Shown here in pieces: positions 45,379-53,232 of a DNA stretch of 64,000 nt. Source of the stretch: JAAZHD01 sp012510895 (GTDB lineage: Bacteria > Bacillota > Clostridia > Caldicoprobacterales > DTU083); NCBI GenBank assembly GCA_050951465.1, contig JBMNJC010000004.1:1-64000 (forward strand), written 5' to 3'. Numbering within the stretch: position 1 is the first letter of the stretch; every line of letters begins with the position of its first letter. A program made the position numbers and the translations under genes. The notes beneath the pieces are model-generated. The model searched no databases and was not told the DNA's origin. It worked only from the letters and a program-made list of their open reading frames with translations.

Positions 45379-46917
45379 TTAATCTACCCGCTTATTTAGT
45401 GGTCCTTGGGCTGGACCTTCAAGCACTTCTCCTTCGTAAGAAAATCGGGAGCCGTGACAGGGACAGTCCCAAGAGAGCTCAGCGGCGTTCCACTGCAACT
45501 CACAACCCATATGAGTACAGGTAGTATCTACCATGTGAAGCTGACCATTCATATCCCTGTACACACCAATCTTCTCACCATCAGAATCAATAATTCTGGC
45601 TTCGCCTACCAGAATCTCTTTTGTATTTTCTTCAGCCGGAGATAATTTACTTTTTATCAAATGTTTAGCGACGTTGATATTTTCTTTGATAAACTTTCCT
45701 GCTGATGCGCCTGGTTTCCAGCGGGATGGCAGAAATACAGGCGCCCATTCATTTTCTTGACATAAAATGTAATCTCGTAATATCATGGCTGCTGCAGTGG
45801 CATTAGTCATCCCCCATTTACGAAAACCTGTAGCAACATAGATACCGGGGTCTTTAGAGTTTAGAGGGCCTATATAGGGAACCTCATCCATAGTAGTGTA
45901 GTCTTGGGCAGACCAGCGGAATAGAACTTCTTTTACCTGAAAATGTTCGTTTGCAGTTTTCAATAGATTATGATAATGTGATCTGGTATCTTCTCCCTGA
46001 CCGGTCTTATGATGGTCGCCGCCTATTATAACCAATTCTTTTCCATGGTCCATTGGCTGAGATCGAAAAGAACGAACAGGCTCTTCTGCTGATATGTACA
46101 TTCCAACAGGAAAATGTTCCGAAATGGTAATGCCTAACGCATAGGAGCGTTCCGGATAAATTCTGGCAAAATACATTCCATTACCATCATAAAAAGGATA
46201 GTGGGTTGCTATGATAATATTTGGTGCCTTTACCTGAAAACCGGTACTGGTAGTTACTATGTTACCTGATTGGGTTTGAATATCTACAGCTTTTGTGTTT
46301 TCCAGCAGAAAGCTGCCGTTGCCTGGAATCTGTGCAGCTAAGGCATTAAGGTATTTAAGAGGATGGAACTGTGCTTGATTATCAAAACGCAATGCCGCCT
46401 TTACAGGAAAAGGCAATGGAATTTCTTCCGAATAAACAGCAGCAAAACCTAATTCAAAAGCTGCATTTGCTTCTTCCTCAATTTGCCTGATATAGTTTTC
46501 ATCCTGAGTATAGACATATGCAGGTTGCCATGAAAAATCGCATTCAATATTATTCTGCTGTATTATGGTATCAATTGCTGAAATGGCAGCTTGATTCGCT
46601 TTAGCATATTGTTCAGCGCCTTCCTTGCCCATTTTGCTTTTAATAATATGGTATATAATATCATGCTGAGCGGTTATCTTTGCAGTGGTATGACCTGTAG
46701 TTCCTTGCAGAATTCGGGAAGCCTCCAAAAGTGCTACTTTCAGCCCGCTTTGCTTAAGTAAAAACGCCGAGGTAATTCCCGTAATCCCGCCGCCAATAAC
46801 GGCAACATCTACATTAAGATCACCTGTCAGCTGTTCGTATTGCGGAGATATTACTGATGATTGCCAATAGGATTCCGGCGATGCGGGTAATTCACGGCTC
46901 CATTCTTTTTCTTTCAT
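45379..46917 (-). CDS. FAD-dependent oxidoreductase with C-terminal Rieske domain
   Basis: 512-aa two-domain protein. A DAO-type FAD fold (about 1-400) begins with the dinucleotide motif VIGGGITGITSAF near residue 40. The C-terminal Rieske [2Fe-2S] domain (about 425-512) has CTHMGCELQ and CPCHGSRFS, giving the two Cys-His pairs. It probably oxidises an amine or amino-acid-like substrate and passes electrons through the cluster; the substrate is unknown. A GGAGGG site precedes the ATG. It converges on asnA with a 6-bp gap. Confidence 0.88.
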   Translation of the reverse strand: MKEKEWSRELPASPESYWQSSVISPQYEQLTGDLNVDVAVIGGGITGITSAFLLKQSGLKVALLEASRILQGTTGHTTAKITAQHDIIYHIIKSKMGKEGAEQYAKANQAAISAIDTIIQQNNIECDFSWQPAYVYTQDENYIRQIEEEANAAFELGFAAVYSEEIPLPFPVKAALRFDNQAQFHPLKYLNALAAQIPGNGSFLLENTKAVDIQTQSGNIVTTSTGFQVKAPNIIIATHYPFYDGNGMYFARIYPERSYALGITISEHFPVGMYISAEEPVRSFRSQPMDHGKELVIIGGDHHKTGQGEDTRSHYHNLLKTANEHFQVKEVLFRWSAQDYTTMDEVPYIGPLNSKDPGIYVATGFRKWGMTNATAAAMILRDYILCQENEWAPVFLPSRWKPGASAGKFIKENINVAKHLIKSKLSPAEENTKEILVGEARIIDSDGEKIGVYRDMNGQLHMVDTTCTHMGCELQWNAAELSWDCPCHGSRFSYEGEVLEGPAQGPLNKRVD

Positions 46918-47101
46918 AATAAAGGCCCTCCTTAATTCAATTCATAGCAAAATTTGCATATCCTAAAATATTTTTCTGTAATTAAGCTTTAAATTATACA
47001 TTTTGTTTCTCTTTCGCTTTTTAGGATATTAATAGTACAAAGAAATGCGTTTAGCATAAATTTTATATAAAACATAACGGAACAATGAGGTGGAAAAGTA
47101 A

Positions 47102-47908
47102 GTGGTATCCAAAAAAAATGTTGTCATACAGTATCTGTTTCATAGCGGTTTTGCTGTAGAATCAGGCAACTATTTATTGATATTTGATTATTTTGATTCA
47201 TTTGCTGGAATTAGAAAAAAATCGGATGAAATCAGGTTGAATGCGTATTTCCTATATGAAGAGCTTTCTAATAAAATTAAATCATTTAAGTATCCCTTTG
47301 TTTTTGTCAGTCACAACCATTACGACCATTTTAGTCCGATTGTTTTTGAATGGATAAAACTTAATCCTAATCTAACCTACATATTAAGCAATGATATTCA
47401 ACTTATAGAAAAGGATAAATTTAAATGGTCGGAAATCGATTGCATTAAGATGTCACCATATCAAAGCACCAGAAAGGACGGACTGGATATTACCACCTTT
47501 GGCTCAACAGATATAGGCGTATCTTTTTATGTGGGATTAAATGGACTTAAACTTTTTCATGCAGGAGATCTAAACTGGTGGCACTGGGCTGATGAATCAA
47601 CTGAAGATGAATTGGAAGAAGAAGAAAAAAAGTTTAAAGAAGAAGTAGCCAGGATAGAAGGAAACCCTATTGATATAATGTTCTTTCCTGTGGATCCAAG
47701 GCTTGGAGACTATTATTGGCTAGGGGGATCATATATGATAGAAGTATTCAAACCCGGTTTATTTGTCCCCATGCACTTTGCTGAGAATACAGATATAATC
47801 CGTAAATTTGTTGACAGAATGAAAAAGCATAAAGTACCTATATTTGCAATTAACCAAATAGGCCAGTATTATAATTATGATTTAGGTGTCAAAAGCCCTA
47901 ATAAATGA
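47102..47908 (+). CDS. MBL-fold metal-dependent hydrolase
   Basis: 268-aa metallo-beta-lactamase-fold protein. The metal motif is FVSHNHYDHFSP (HxHxDH-like with Asn in place of the second residue), with later ligands in FHAGDLNWWHW and FVPMHFAEN, resembling the UlaG/L-ascorbate lactonase-like group. GTG start after TGAGGTGG. The last codons and stop lie in a 28-bp tandem duplication that does not change the protein end. It is the last intact host gene before the IS-rich stretch. Confidence 0.85.
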   Translation: MVSKKNVVIQYLFHSGFAVESGNYLLIFDYFDSFAGIRKKSDEIRLNAYFLYEELSNKIKSFKYPFVFVSHNHYDHFSPIVFEWIKLNPNLTYILSNDIQLIEKDKFKWSEIDCIKMSPYQSTRKDGLDITTFGSTDIGVSFYVGLNGLKLFHAGDLNWWHWADESTEDELEEEEKKFKEEVARIEGNPIDIMFFPVDPRLGDYYWLGGSYMIEVFKPGLFVPMHFAENTDIIRKFVDRMKKHKVPIFAINQIGQYYNYDLGVKSPNK

Positions 47909-47934
47909 TTTAGGTGTCAAAAGCCCTAATAAAT
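47879..47934 (+). repeat. 28-bp tandem duplication at the MBL gene end
   Basis: Two identical adjacent 28-bp units (47879-47906 and 47907-47934), each starting GATTTAGGTGTC. The first contains the end of the MBL coding region; the second adjoins the first IS1182-like copy. It is probably a slippage or insertion-related event. Confidence 0.95.
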
Positions 47935-49772
47935 AATATTATCACCTTGCACCTTAAAAACTTAACACAAAGCCCATAAGAAGCCCAATATATAGTATAA
48001 TAGAGATATACTATTGATGGATACGAGAGGAAATTAACAATGTCTTTTGTCAAAAATGATTGTACCCAAATATCATTCAATGATAGCATGCTATCGCTTA
48101 CTGAGAGAGAAAGAAAATTTCTTGATAAATCCTGGGCAAAACCTTTTGCTGATAACATTTTTCCAGCAATAAAGGAAGATGATTTCGCTGTTCTATATAG
48201 TGATGTAGCCTCCCGCCCCAACACTCCTGTTAATATCATAATCGGCTCACTTATTCTAAAAGAACTTTTAGGATTAACCGATGATGAGGTCATGGAGTCT
48301 TTGATGTTTGATATAAGGTTCCAGTATGCTCTTCATACGACCAGTTTCAAGGAACAACCGTTAAGCGATAGAACGCTAAGTCGTTTTCGTGAAAGATGTT
48401 TGACTTACGAAGCCATGACAGGGATCGATCTCATAAAGAACTGCATTACCAGCCTTTCTGCTCAGATTGCTGATATCATGGGAATTAATATTGCTTTAAA
48501 GCGAATGGACAGTATGATGGTAGCGTCTAATATCAAGAAGCTCTCTCGTCTAGAATTACTGTACACTTGCGTAGCCAATTTTGTAAAACTTCTTCACAAG
48601 AATGACGATTATATACCAACCGGAATGGAACACTATTGTGAAGCCGATGACTATAACAAGGTTATTTATCATACACGAAGCATGGATATCAGTGAGAAGA
48701 TGGAGAAAGTCCTTTGTGACGCTTCTCTACTCGTGAAGAAATATGCTGGGCTCTATGATGAAAGCAGCGAATACCAGCTTCTAGTGCGTGTCATTGGCGA
48801 ACAAACCATAGAGGATGAAAATGGCTCATTAGTTCTAAAGGATAGAAACGATGAAACTATGGACTCTTCAATTCTTCAAAACCCTGCTGACTCAGACGCA
48901 ACCTACAGATTTAAATCTGGCAAACAGCATCGTGGATATGTTGCTAACCTTACCGAAGATATAGGTGAAAATGCAAGTATTATCTCTGATTATGATTATC
49001 AGGCTAATACTTATAGCGACAGCCAGTTTCTAAAAGACACTATAGAAAGGCTGGGTAAACAGGAAGAGACACTTACAATAGTAGCTGATGGCGCATATGG
49101 CGGCGAAGAAAATATTACTATGGCAAAAGACAATAATATTAACCTTGTCACGACTAACTTTCAGGGAAAGAAACCTGAAGATATATTTGCCGAATTTGAC
49201 TTCAGTCCCGACGGCAAAAAAGTTCTAAAATGTGCTGGTGGTCAAATACCAGCTACCAATAGTTACAACGCCAGGACGGAACAATGTCGCATTACACTGG
49301 ATAAAGAAAAATGTAACAGATGTCCGTACAAGGATCAGTGTAAACCGAAGTTTCATAAAACAAAGACTTCCAAAGTATTATCGTGGAAAACCACCTCAAG
49401 AGCTAAACAACTTCGGTACATGAAAACTTCAGAATTTATGGAGCTTGCGAAAATCCGTAATGGCATCGAATCTCTTCCATCAATACTTAGAAGAAAGTAC
49501 CGTGTGGATGAAATGCCGGTTAGGGGAAGTCTGAAAACGAAGTTGTTCTTCGGTTTCAAAGTCGCAGCATTAAATTACAAGAAGCTACTGGATTATCTAT
49601 CCGGTCTAGATAAATGCGCCTTGAAACTGGAATTTTGCTAGTAGTCCGAAGAGGATATTGCTCTTTATCAGTCTATAGAATTATCCCAGGGTAAAAATCT
49701 AGTTTTGTGTTAAATTTTCAAGGTGCAAATAGTGGTTCAGTTTACTAGTTGGTGTCTTTTGACACTCTAATC
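47928..49772 (+). mobile_element. IS1182-like element, copy 1 (intact)
   Basis: A 1845-bp unit repeated directly at 49773. The core is bounded by 25-bp inverted repeats, 47947-47971 (TTGCACCTTAAAAAC...) and 49704-49728, with two mismatches. Outside the core, GTGTCAAAAG on the left (about 47914-47923) and CTTTTGACAC on the right (about 49756-49765) form a second, looser inverted pair. The element carries one transposase gene. No clear target duplication was seen. Confidence 0.88.
48040..49641 (+). CDS. IS1182-family transposase
   Basis: 533-aa DDE transposase. The N-terminal DUF772-like domain (about 20-130; contains VNIIIGSLILKELLGL and SDRTLSRFRE) precedes the catalytic core, with an Asp in TIVADGAYGGEEN, and a C-terminal Cys cluster (CNRCPYKDQC) that likely binds zinc. 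The length matches intact family members. An ATG after GAGAGGAAATTAAC. The second copy downstream is the same apart from one lost base. Confidence 0.93.
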   Translation: MSFVKNDCTQISFNDSMLSLTERERKFLDKSWAKPFADNIFPAIKEDDFAVLYSDVASRPNTPVNIIIGSLILKELLGLTDDEVMESLMFDIRFQYALHTTSFKEQPLSDRTLSRFRERCLTYEAMTGIDLIKNCITSLSAQIADIMGINIALKRMDSMMVASNIKKLSRLELLYTCVANFVKLLHKNDDYIPTGMEHYCEADDYNKVIYHTRSMDISEKMEKVLCDASLLVKKYAGLYDESSEYQLLVRVIGEQTIEDENGSLVLKDRNDETMDSSILQNPADSDATYRFKSGKQHRGYVANLTEDIGENASIISDYDYQANTYSDSQFLKDTIERLGKQEETLTIVADGAYGGEENITMAKDNNINLVTTNFQGKKPEDIFAEFDFSPDGKKVLKCAGGQIPATNSYNARTEQCRITLDKEKCNRCPYKDQCKPKFHKTKTSKVLSWKTTSRAKQLRYMKTSEFMELAKIRNGIESLPSILRRKYRVDEMPVRGSLKTKLFFGFKVAALNYKKLLDYLSGLDKCALKLEFC

Positions 49773-51616
49773 AATAAATAATATTATCACCTTGCACCTT
49801 AAAAACTTAACACAAAGCCCATAAGAAGCCCAATATATAGTATAATAGAGATATACTATTGATGGATACGAGAGGAAATTAACAATGTCTTTTGTCAAAA
49901 ATGATTGTACCCAAATATCATTCAATGATAGCATGCTATCGCTTACTGAGAGAGAAAGAAAATTTCTTGATAAATCCTGGGCAAAACCTTTTGCTGATAA
50001 CATTTTTCCAGCAATAAAGGAAGATGATTTCGCTGTTCTATATAGTGATGTAGCCTCCCGCCCCAACACTCCTGTTAATATCATAATCGGCTCACTTATT
50101 CTAAAAGAACTTTTAGGATTAACCGATGATGAGGTCATGGAGTCTTTGATGTTTGATATAAGGTTCCAGTATGCTCTTCATACGACCAGTTTCAAGGAAC
50201 AACCGTTAAGCGATAGAACGCTAAGTCGTTTTCGTGAAAGATGTTTGACTTACGAAGCCATGACAGGGATCGATCTCATAAAGAACTGCATTACCAGCCT
50301 TTCTGCTCAGATTGCTGATATCATGGGAATTAATATTGCTTTAAAGCGAATGGACAGTATGATGGTAGCGTCTAATATCAAGAAGCTCTCTCGTCTAGAA
50401 TTACTGTACACTTGCGTAGCCAATTTTGTAAAACTTCTTCACAAGAATGACGATTATATACCAACCGGAATGGAACACTATTGTGAAGCCGATGACTATA
50501 ACAAGGTTATTTATCATACACGAAGCATGGATATCAGTGAGAAGATGGAGAAAGTCCTTTGTGACGCTTCTCTACTCGTGAAGAAATATGCTGGGCTCTA
50601 TGATGAAAGCAGCGAATACCAGCTTCTAGTGCGTGTCATTGGCGAACAAACCATAGAGGATGAAAATGGCTCATTAGTTCTAAAGGATAGAAACGATGAA
50701 ACTATGGACTCTTCAATTCTTCAAAACCCTGCTGACTCAGACGCAACCTACAGATTTAAATCTGGCAAACAGCATCGTGGATATGTTGCTAACCTTACCG
50801 AAGATATAGGTGAAAATGCAAGTATTATCTCTGATTATGATTATCAGGCTAATACTTATAGCGACAGCCAGTTTCTAAAAGACACTATAGAAAGGCTGGG
50901 TAAACAGGAAGAGACACTTACAATAGTAGCTGATGGCGCATATGGCGGCGAAGAAAATATTACTATGGCAAAAGACAATAATATTAACCTTGTCACGACT
51001 AACTTTCAGGAAAGAAACCTGAAGATATATTTGCCGAATTTGACTTCAGTCCCGACGGCAAAAAAGTTCTAAAATGTGCTGGTGGTCAAATACCAGCTAC
51101 CAATAGTTACAACGCCAGGACGGAACAATGTCGCATTACACTGGATAAAGAAAAATGTAACAGATGTCCGTACAAGGATCAGTGTAAACCGAAGTTTCAT
51201 AAAACAAAGACTTCCAAAGTATTATCGTGGAAAACCACCTCAAGAGCTAAACAACTTCGGTACATGAAAACTTCAGAATTTATGGAGCTTGCGAAAATCC
51301 GTAATGGCATCGAATCTCTTCCATCAATACTTAGAAGAAAGTACCGTGTGGATGAAATGCCGGTTAGGGGAAGTCTGAAAACGAAGTTGTTCTTCGGTTT
51401 CAAAGTCGCAGCATTAAATTACAAGAAGCTACTGGATTATCTATCCGGTCTAGATAAATGCGCCTTGAAACTGGAATTTTGCTAGTAGTCCGAAGAGGAT
51501 ATTGCTCTTTATCAGTCTATAGAATTATCCCAGGGTAAAAATCTAGTTTTGTGTTAAATTTTCAAGGTGCAAATAGTGGTTCAGTTTACTAGTTGGTGTC
51601 TTTTGACACTCTAATC
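49773..51616 (+). mobile_element. IS1182-like element, copy 2 (frameshifted, tandem)
   Basis: Direct head-to-tail copy of the preceding unit, including flanks outside the terminal repeats. It is 1844 bp, one base shorter. Core inverted repeats lie at 49792-49816 and 51548-51572. No other difference from copy 1 was noticed. This points to a very recent duplication. Confidence 0.88.
49885..51485 (+). pseudogene. Frameshifted IS1182-family transposase
   Basis: Identical to the transposase of copy 1 until GGG (49164-49166 in copy 1) is reduced to GG at 51009-51010. The frame then ends after 395 residues at 51072, and the last third continues in another frame to 51485. Loss of the catalytic C-terminal part should inactivate it, although copy 1 could still move the element in trans. 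A one-base call error in a G-run cannot be excluded. Confidence 0.88.
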
Positions 51617-51657
51617 ATAATTATATAACTAAATAAGAGTGAATGGAGGAATTGATC

Positions 51658-52026
51658 ATGCAATTTACTTTTTCACACAATAATCTGAATGTACTAAATT
51701 TGGAAAAGAGTCTGGAATTCTACAAGGAAGCATTAGGACTCAAAGAAGTGCGCAGAAAGGAAGCGTCAGACGGAAGTTTTATTTTGGTTTTTCTGGGAGA
51801 TGGAGTTACAAACCATACCTTGGAACTAACCTGGCTGAGAGATTGGGAGAAACCCTATGACTTGGGGGATAATGAATTTCATCTGGCATTTGAGGTTGAT
51901 GATTTTGAAAAAGCAAAGGAACATCATGAAAAAATGGGCTGTATTTGCTATGATAACAAGAAAATGGGCATTTATTTTATAGAAGATCCTGATGGATACT
52001 GGTTGGAGATTATACCAAAGAGATAA
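51658..52026 (+). CDS. Glyoxalase/VOC-family protein (lactoylglutathione lyase-like)
   Basis: 122-aa protein of the vicinal-oxygen-chelate fold. MQFTFSHNNLNVLNLEKSL begins the first beta-alpha repeat with its metal His, Glu is in NHTLELTWL, His in NEFHLAFEV and Glu in YWLEIIPK, the usual H-E-H-E metal set. It may detoxify methylglyoxal. ATG 51658 has GGAGG 8 nt before it; ATG 51643 overlaps that site. It immediately follows the second IS copy and precedes a dead aldo/keto reductase, another methylglyoxal-type enzyme. Confidence 0.88.
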   Translation: MQFTFSHNNLNVLNLEKSLEFYKEALGLKEVRRKEASDGSFILVFLGDGVTNHTLELTWLRDWEKPYDLGDNEFHLAFEVDDFEKAKEHHEKMGCICYDNKKMGIYFIEDPDGYWLEIIPKR

Positions 52027-52085
52027 TAAGTATGTTTTCTTCAAAACACCTTCTGAACAGAAATACATTAATGGAGGTAGTATAA

Positions 52086-52463
52086 ATGGTATTTCGGCCA
52101 TCGCTTAGACGTTATGATTCAATGAATTTCAATCGTTGCGGGAAAAGCGGTTTAAAACTGCGAAGATGAAAGAGTTGGTTCCATTGTTTATTCCCTCAGG
52201 CGTAGGGGCTTTTAACTGATAAATATCTGAGAGGCATACCAGAAGACTCAAGGGCAGTAAAACCACATGTTAACTTAAGGGAAAGAGTTACACCTGAATT
52301 GTTAAATATAAATGGCCATCTTTTGGATACTATGAGAACAGAGAATTACCTCTATGTAATAGGAGCCAGTAAACCATCCCAAATTGAGAGCAATGTAGAT
52401 GCATTGTATAATTTGAACTTTACTAAGGAGGAATTAGAACAAATTGATAAAAATTTAAAATAG
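52086..52463 (+). pseudogene. Aldo/keto reductase remnant
   Basis: The first 27 codons give an aldo/keto reductase N-terminus (RCGKSGLKL) ending in TGA. The middle of the gene, including the catalytic Tyr, Lys and His region, is deleted. From about 52180 the C-terminal part resumes (GLLTDKYLRGIPEDSRA, then LYVIGASKPSQIESNV), with a TAG at 52203-52205 where the family has Gln, and ends with TAG at 52461. The original was of the YghZ/L-glyceraldehyde-3-phosphate reductase type. A ribosome binding site (TGGAGG) still precedes the ATG. It is certainly non-functional. Confidence 0.88.
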
Positions 52464-52506
52464 CATTATAAAGTCTATATAATATGCTGAATGCGTAAAA
52501 TTACCA

Positions 52507-52534
52507 TTGACGAATTTGTTGGTATAGGTATAAT
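52507..52534 (+). promoter_or_regulatory. Promoter of the 6S RNA candidate
   Basis: TTGACG (52507-52512) and a perfect TATAAT (52529-52534) with a 16-bp spacer. A start near 52541 would lie 18 nt before the closing stem of the structured RNA. Confidence 0.72.
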
Positions 52535-52540
52535 GAGAAT

Positions 52541-52736
52541 ATAAGAAAATTAAACGTTTCTGAGATATACGCCGGTTTCTATTTTGAACCTACGTAATGT
52601 AAAAGGGAGTTCTATAAAGATATTGGATACCAGGCCCTCAGCGGACTTGTTAAGGCAGGGGAAGGTAGAAGATATCTTGCGAACACCCACCTATCCGAGG
52701 ATAGGTGTCAAAATAGAGACAACGATATCTCGGATA
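52541..52736 (+). ncRNA. ssrS: 6S RNA candidate
   Basis: The sequence folds into the 6S architecture. A closing stem pairs TCTGAGATAT (52559-52568) with ATATCTCGGA (52725-52734); a second stem of 13 bp pairs 52575-52587 with 52708-52720. Then comes a large bubble whose 3-prime side holds a small hairpin (CACCTATC/GATAGGTG, 52688-52707), and a terminal arm pairs AAGATAT (52617-52623) with ATATCTT (52672-52678), TACC with GGTA and CCCT with AGGG. Such RNAs mimic an open promoter and bind sigma-A RNA polymerase. No reading frame of note lies in it. Termini are approximate. Confidence 0.72.
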
Positions 52737-52777
52737 TTAAAAATATGAATTATTCTTAGTCAAATTGTCAAAGTTTT

Positions 52778-52815
52778 AAGGGGATATGCCAATGGACACG
52801 TCCCCTTATATTTTA
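52778..52815 (+). terminator. Hairpin after the 6S RNA candidate
   Basis: AAGGGGA (52778-52784) pairs with TCCCCTT (52801-52807) with partial inner pairing (TGCC/GGACA), followed by ATATTTTA on the plus strand. It may end read-through from the 6S locus or the opposing small gene. Confidence 0.45.
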
Positions 52816-52825
52816 GCTTGCTATT

Positions 52826-52960
52826 TTATTTTTTATTTGCCTGTTTATTGTCATATCCCTTTGCGAATTGTTCAGAAGCATTTTCACCTAATTGGTCATT
52901 GTAGAAGGCAGTTTGTTGTTTATTGGATTTTTTGCTTTTCTCTTTTTTGTTTTTTGGCAT
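52826..52960 (-). CDS. 44-aa Lys/Asn/Gln-rich small protein
   Basis: A short minus-strand frame starting at ATG 52960 with GAAAGGAG a few bases upstream (about 52967-52974). The protein begins MPKNKKEKSKKSNKQQ, continues to a more hydrophobic middle (TAFYNDQLGENASEQFAKG) and ends NKQANKK. The size and composition recall small spore or nucleic-acid-binding proteins of Clostridia, but I do not recognise a family. A perfect 14-bp palindrome lies 33-46 bp upstream. It is too short for common length cut-offs and easily missed. Confidence 0.6.
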   Translation of the reverse strand: MPKNKKEKSKKSNKQQTAFYNDQLGENASEQFAKGYDNKQANKK

Positions 52961-52992
52961 TTTATTGCTCCTTTCAATTTTTCTGCCTTTAG

Positions 52993-53006
52993 TATAACCG
53001 GTTATA
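52993..53006. promoter_or_regulatory. Perfect palindrome, possible operator
   Basis: TATAACCGGTTATA is a perfect 14-bp palindrome with no loop, upstream of the 44-aa gene on the minus strand. A dimeric repressor could bind it; no matching site was noticed elsewhere in the window. Confidence 0.35.
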
Positions 53007-53135
53007 TTTTTAGTATCCCTAATAGGTAGAAATCTATAGCCAAGTTGACTACTTGAGTTTCCGCAGATTTATCCATACCACCTGATTTTAGAGAGACTAG
53101 TTATCCACAACTTTATAAAAATGCTTAAAATATAA

Positions 53136-53232
53136 GGAATCTTCCCCTCTTTTGATGTAAAATAAAGTTGAGAAACAAAATTCTACTAAACAAAAAAGAG
53201 GAGGATTCCCTATGTCCTATTTTACATCAAAA
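53136..53232 (+). promoter_or_regulatory. Overlapping inverted repeats at the transposase ribosome binding site
   Basis: GGAATCTTCCCCTCTTTT (53136-53153) can pair with AAAAGAGGAGGATTCC (53194-53209), which contains the ribosome binding site. Separately, TTTTGATGTAAAAT (53150-53163) is exactly complementary to codons 3-7 (53219-53232). The two pairings share bases and exclude each other. This looks like a translational switch limiting transposase synthesis, for example blocking translation of read-through mRNA. Confidence 0.6.

Noticed and set aside
47910..48293. 127-codon minus-strand frame at the left end of IS copy 1 (repeated at copy 2)
   Set aside because: It is antisense to the transposase start and exists twice only because the element is duplicated.
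51076..51267. 63-codon frame in IS copy 2 (also present in copy 1 as 49232-49423)
   Set aside because: An out-of-frame reading of the transposase, not an independent gene; also present inside the intact copy.
47928..51616. Composite transposon
   Set aside because: The two IS1182-like copies are adjacent with only 63 bp between cores and no cargo gene.
52786..52992. 68-codon plus-strand frame rich in Cys and Phe
   Set aside because: It is antisense to the 44-aa minus-strand gene, which has a proper ribosome binding site; the composition is that of reversed Lys/Asn codons.
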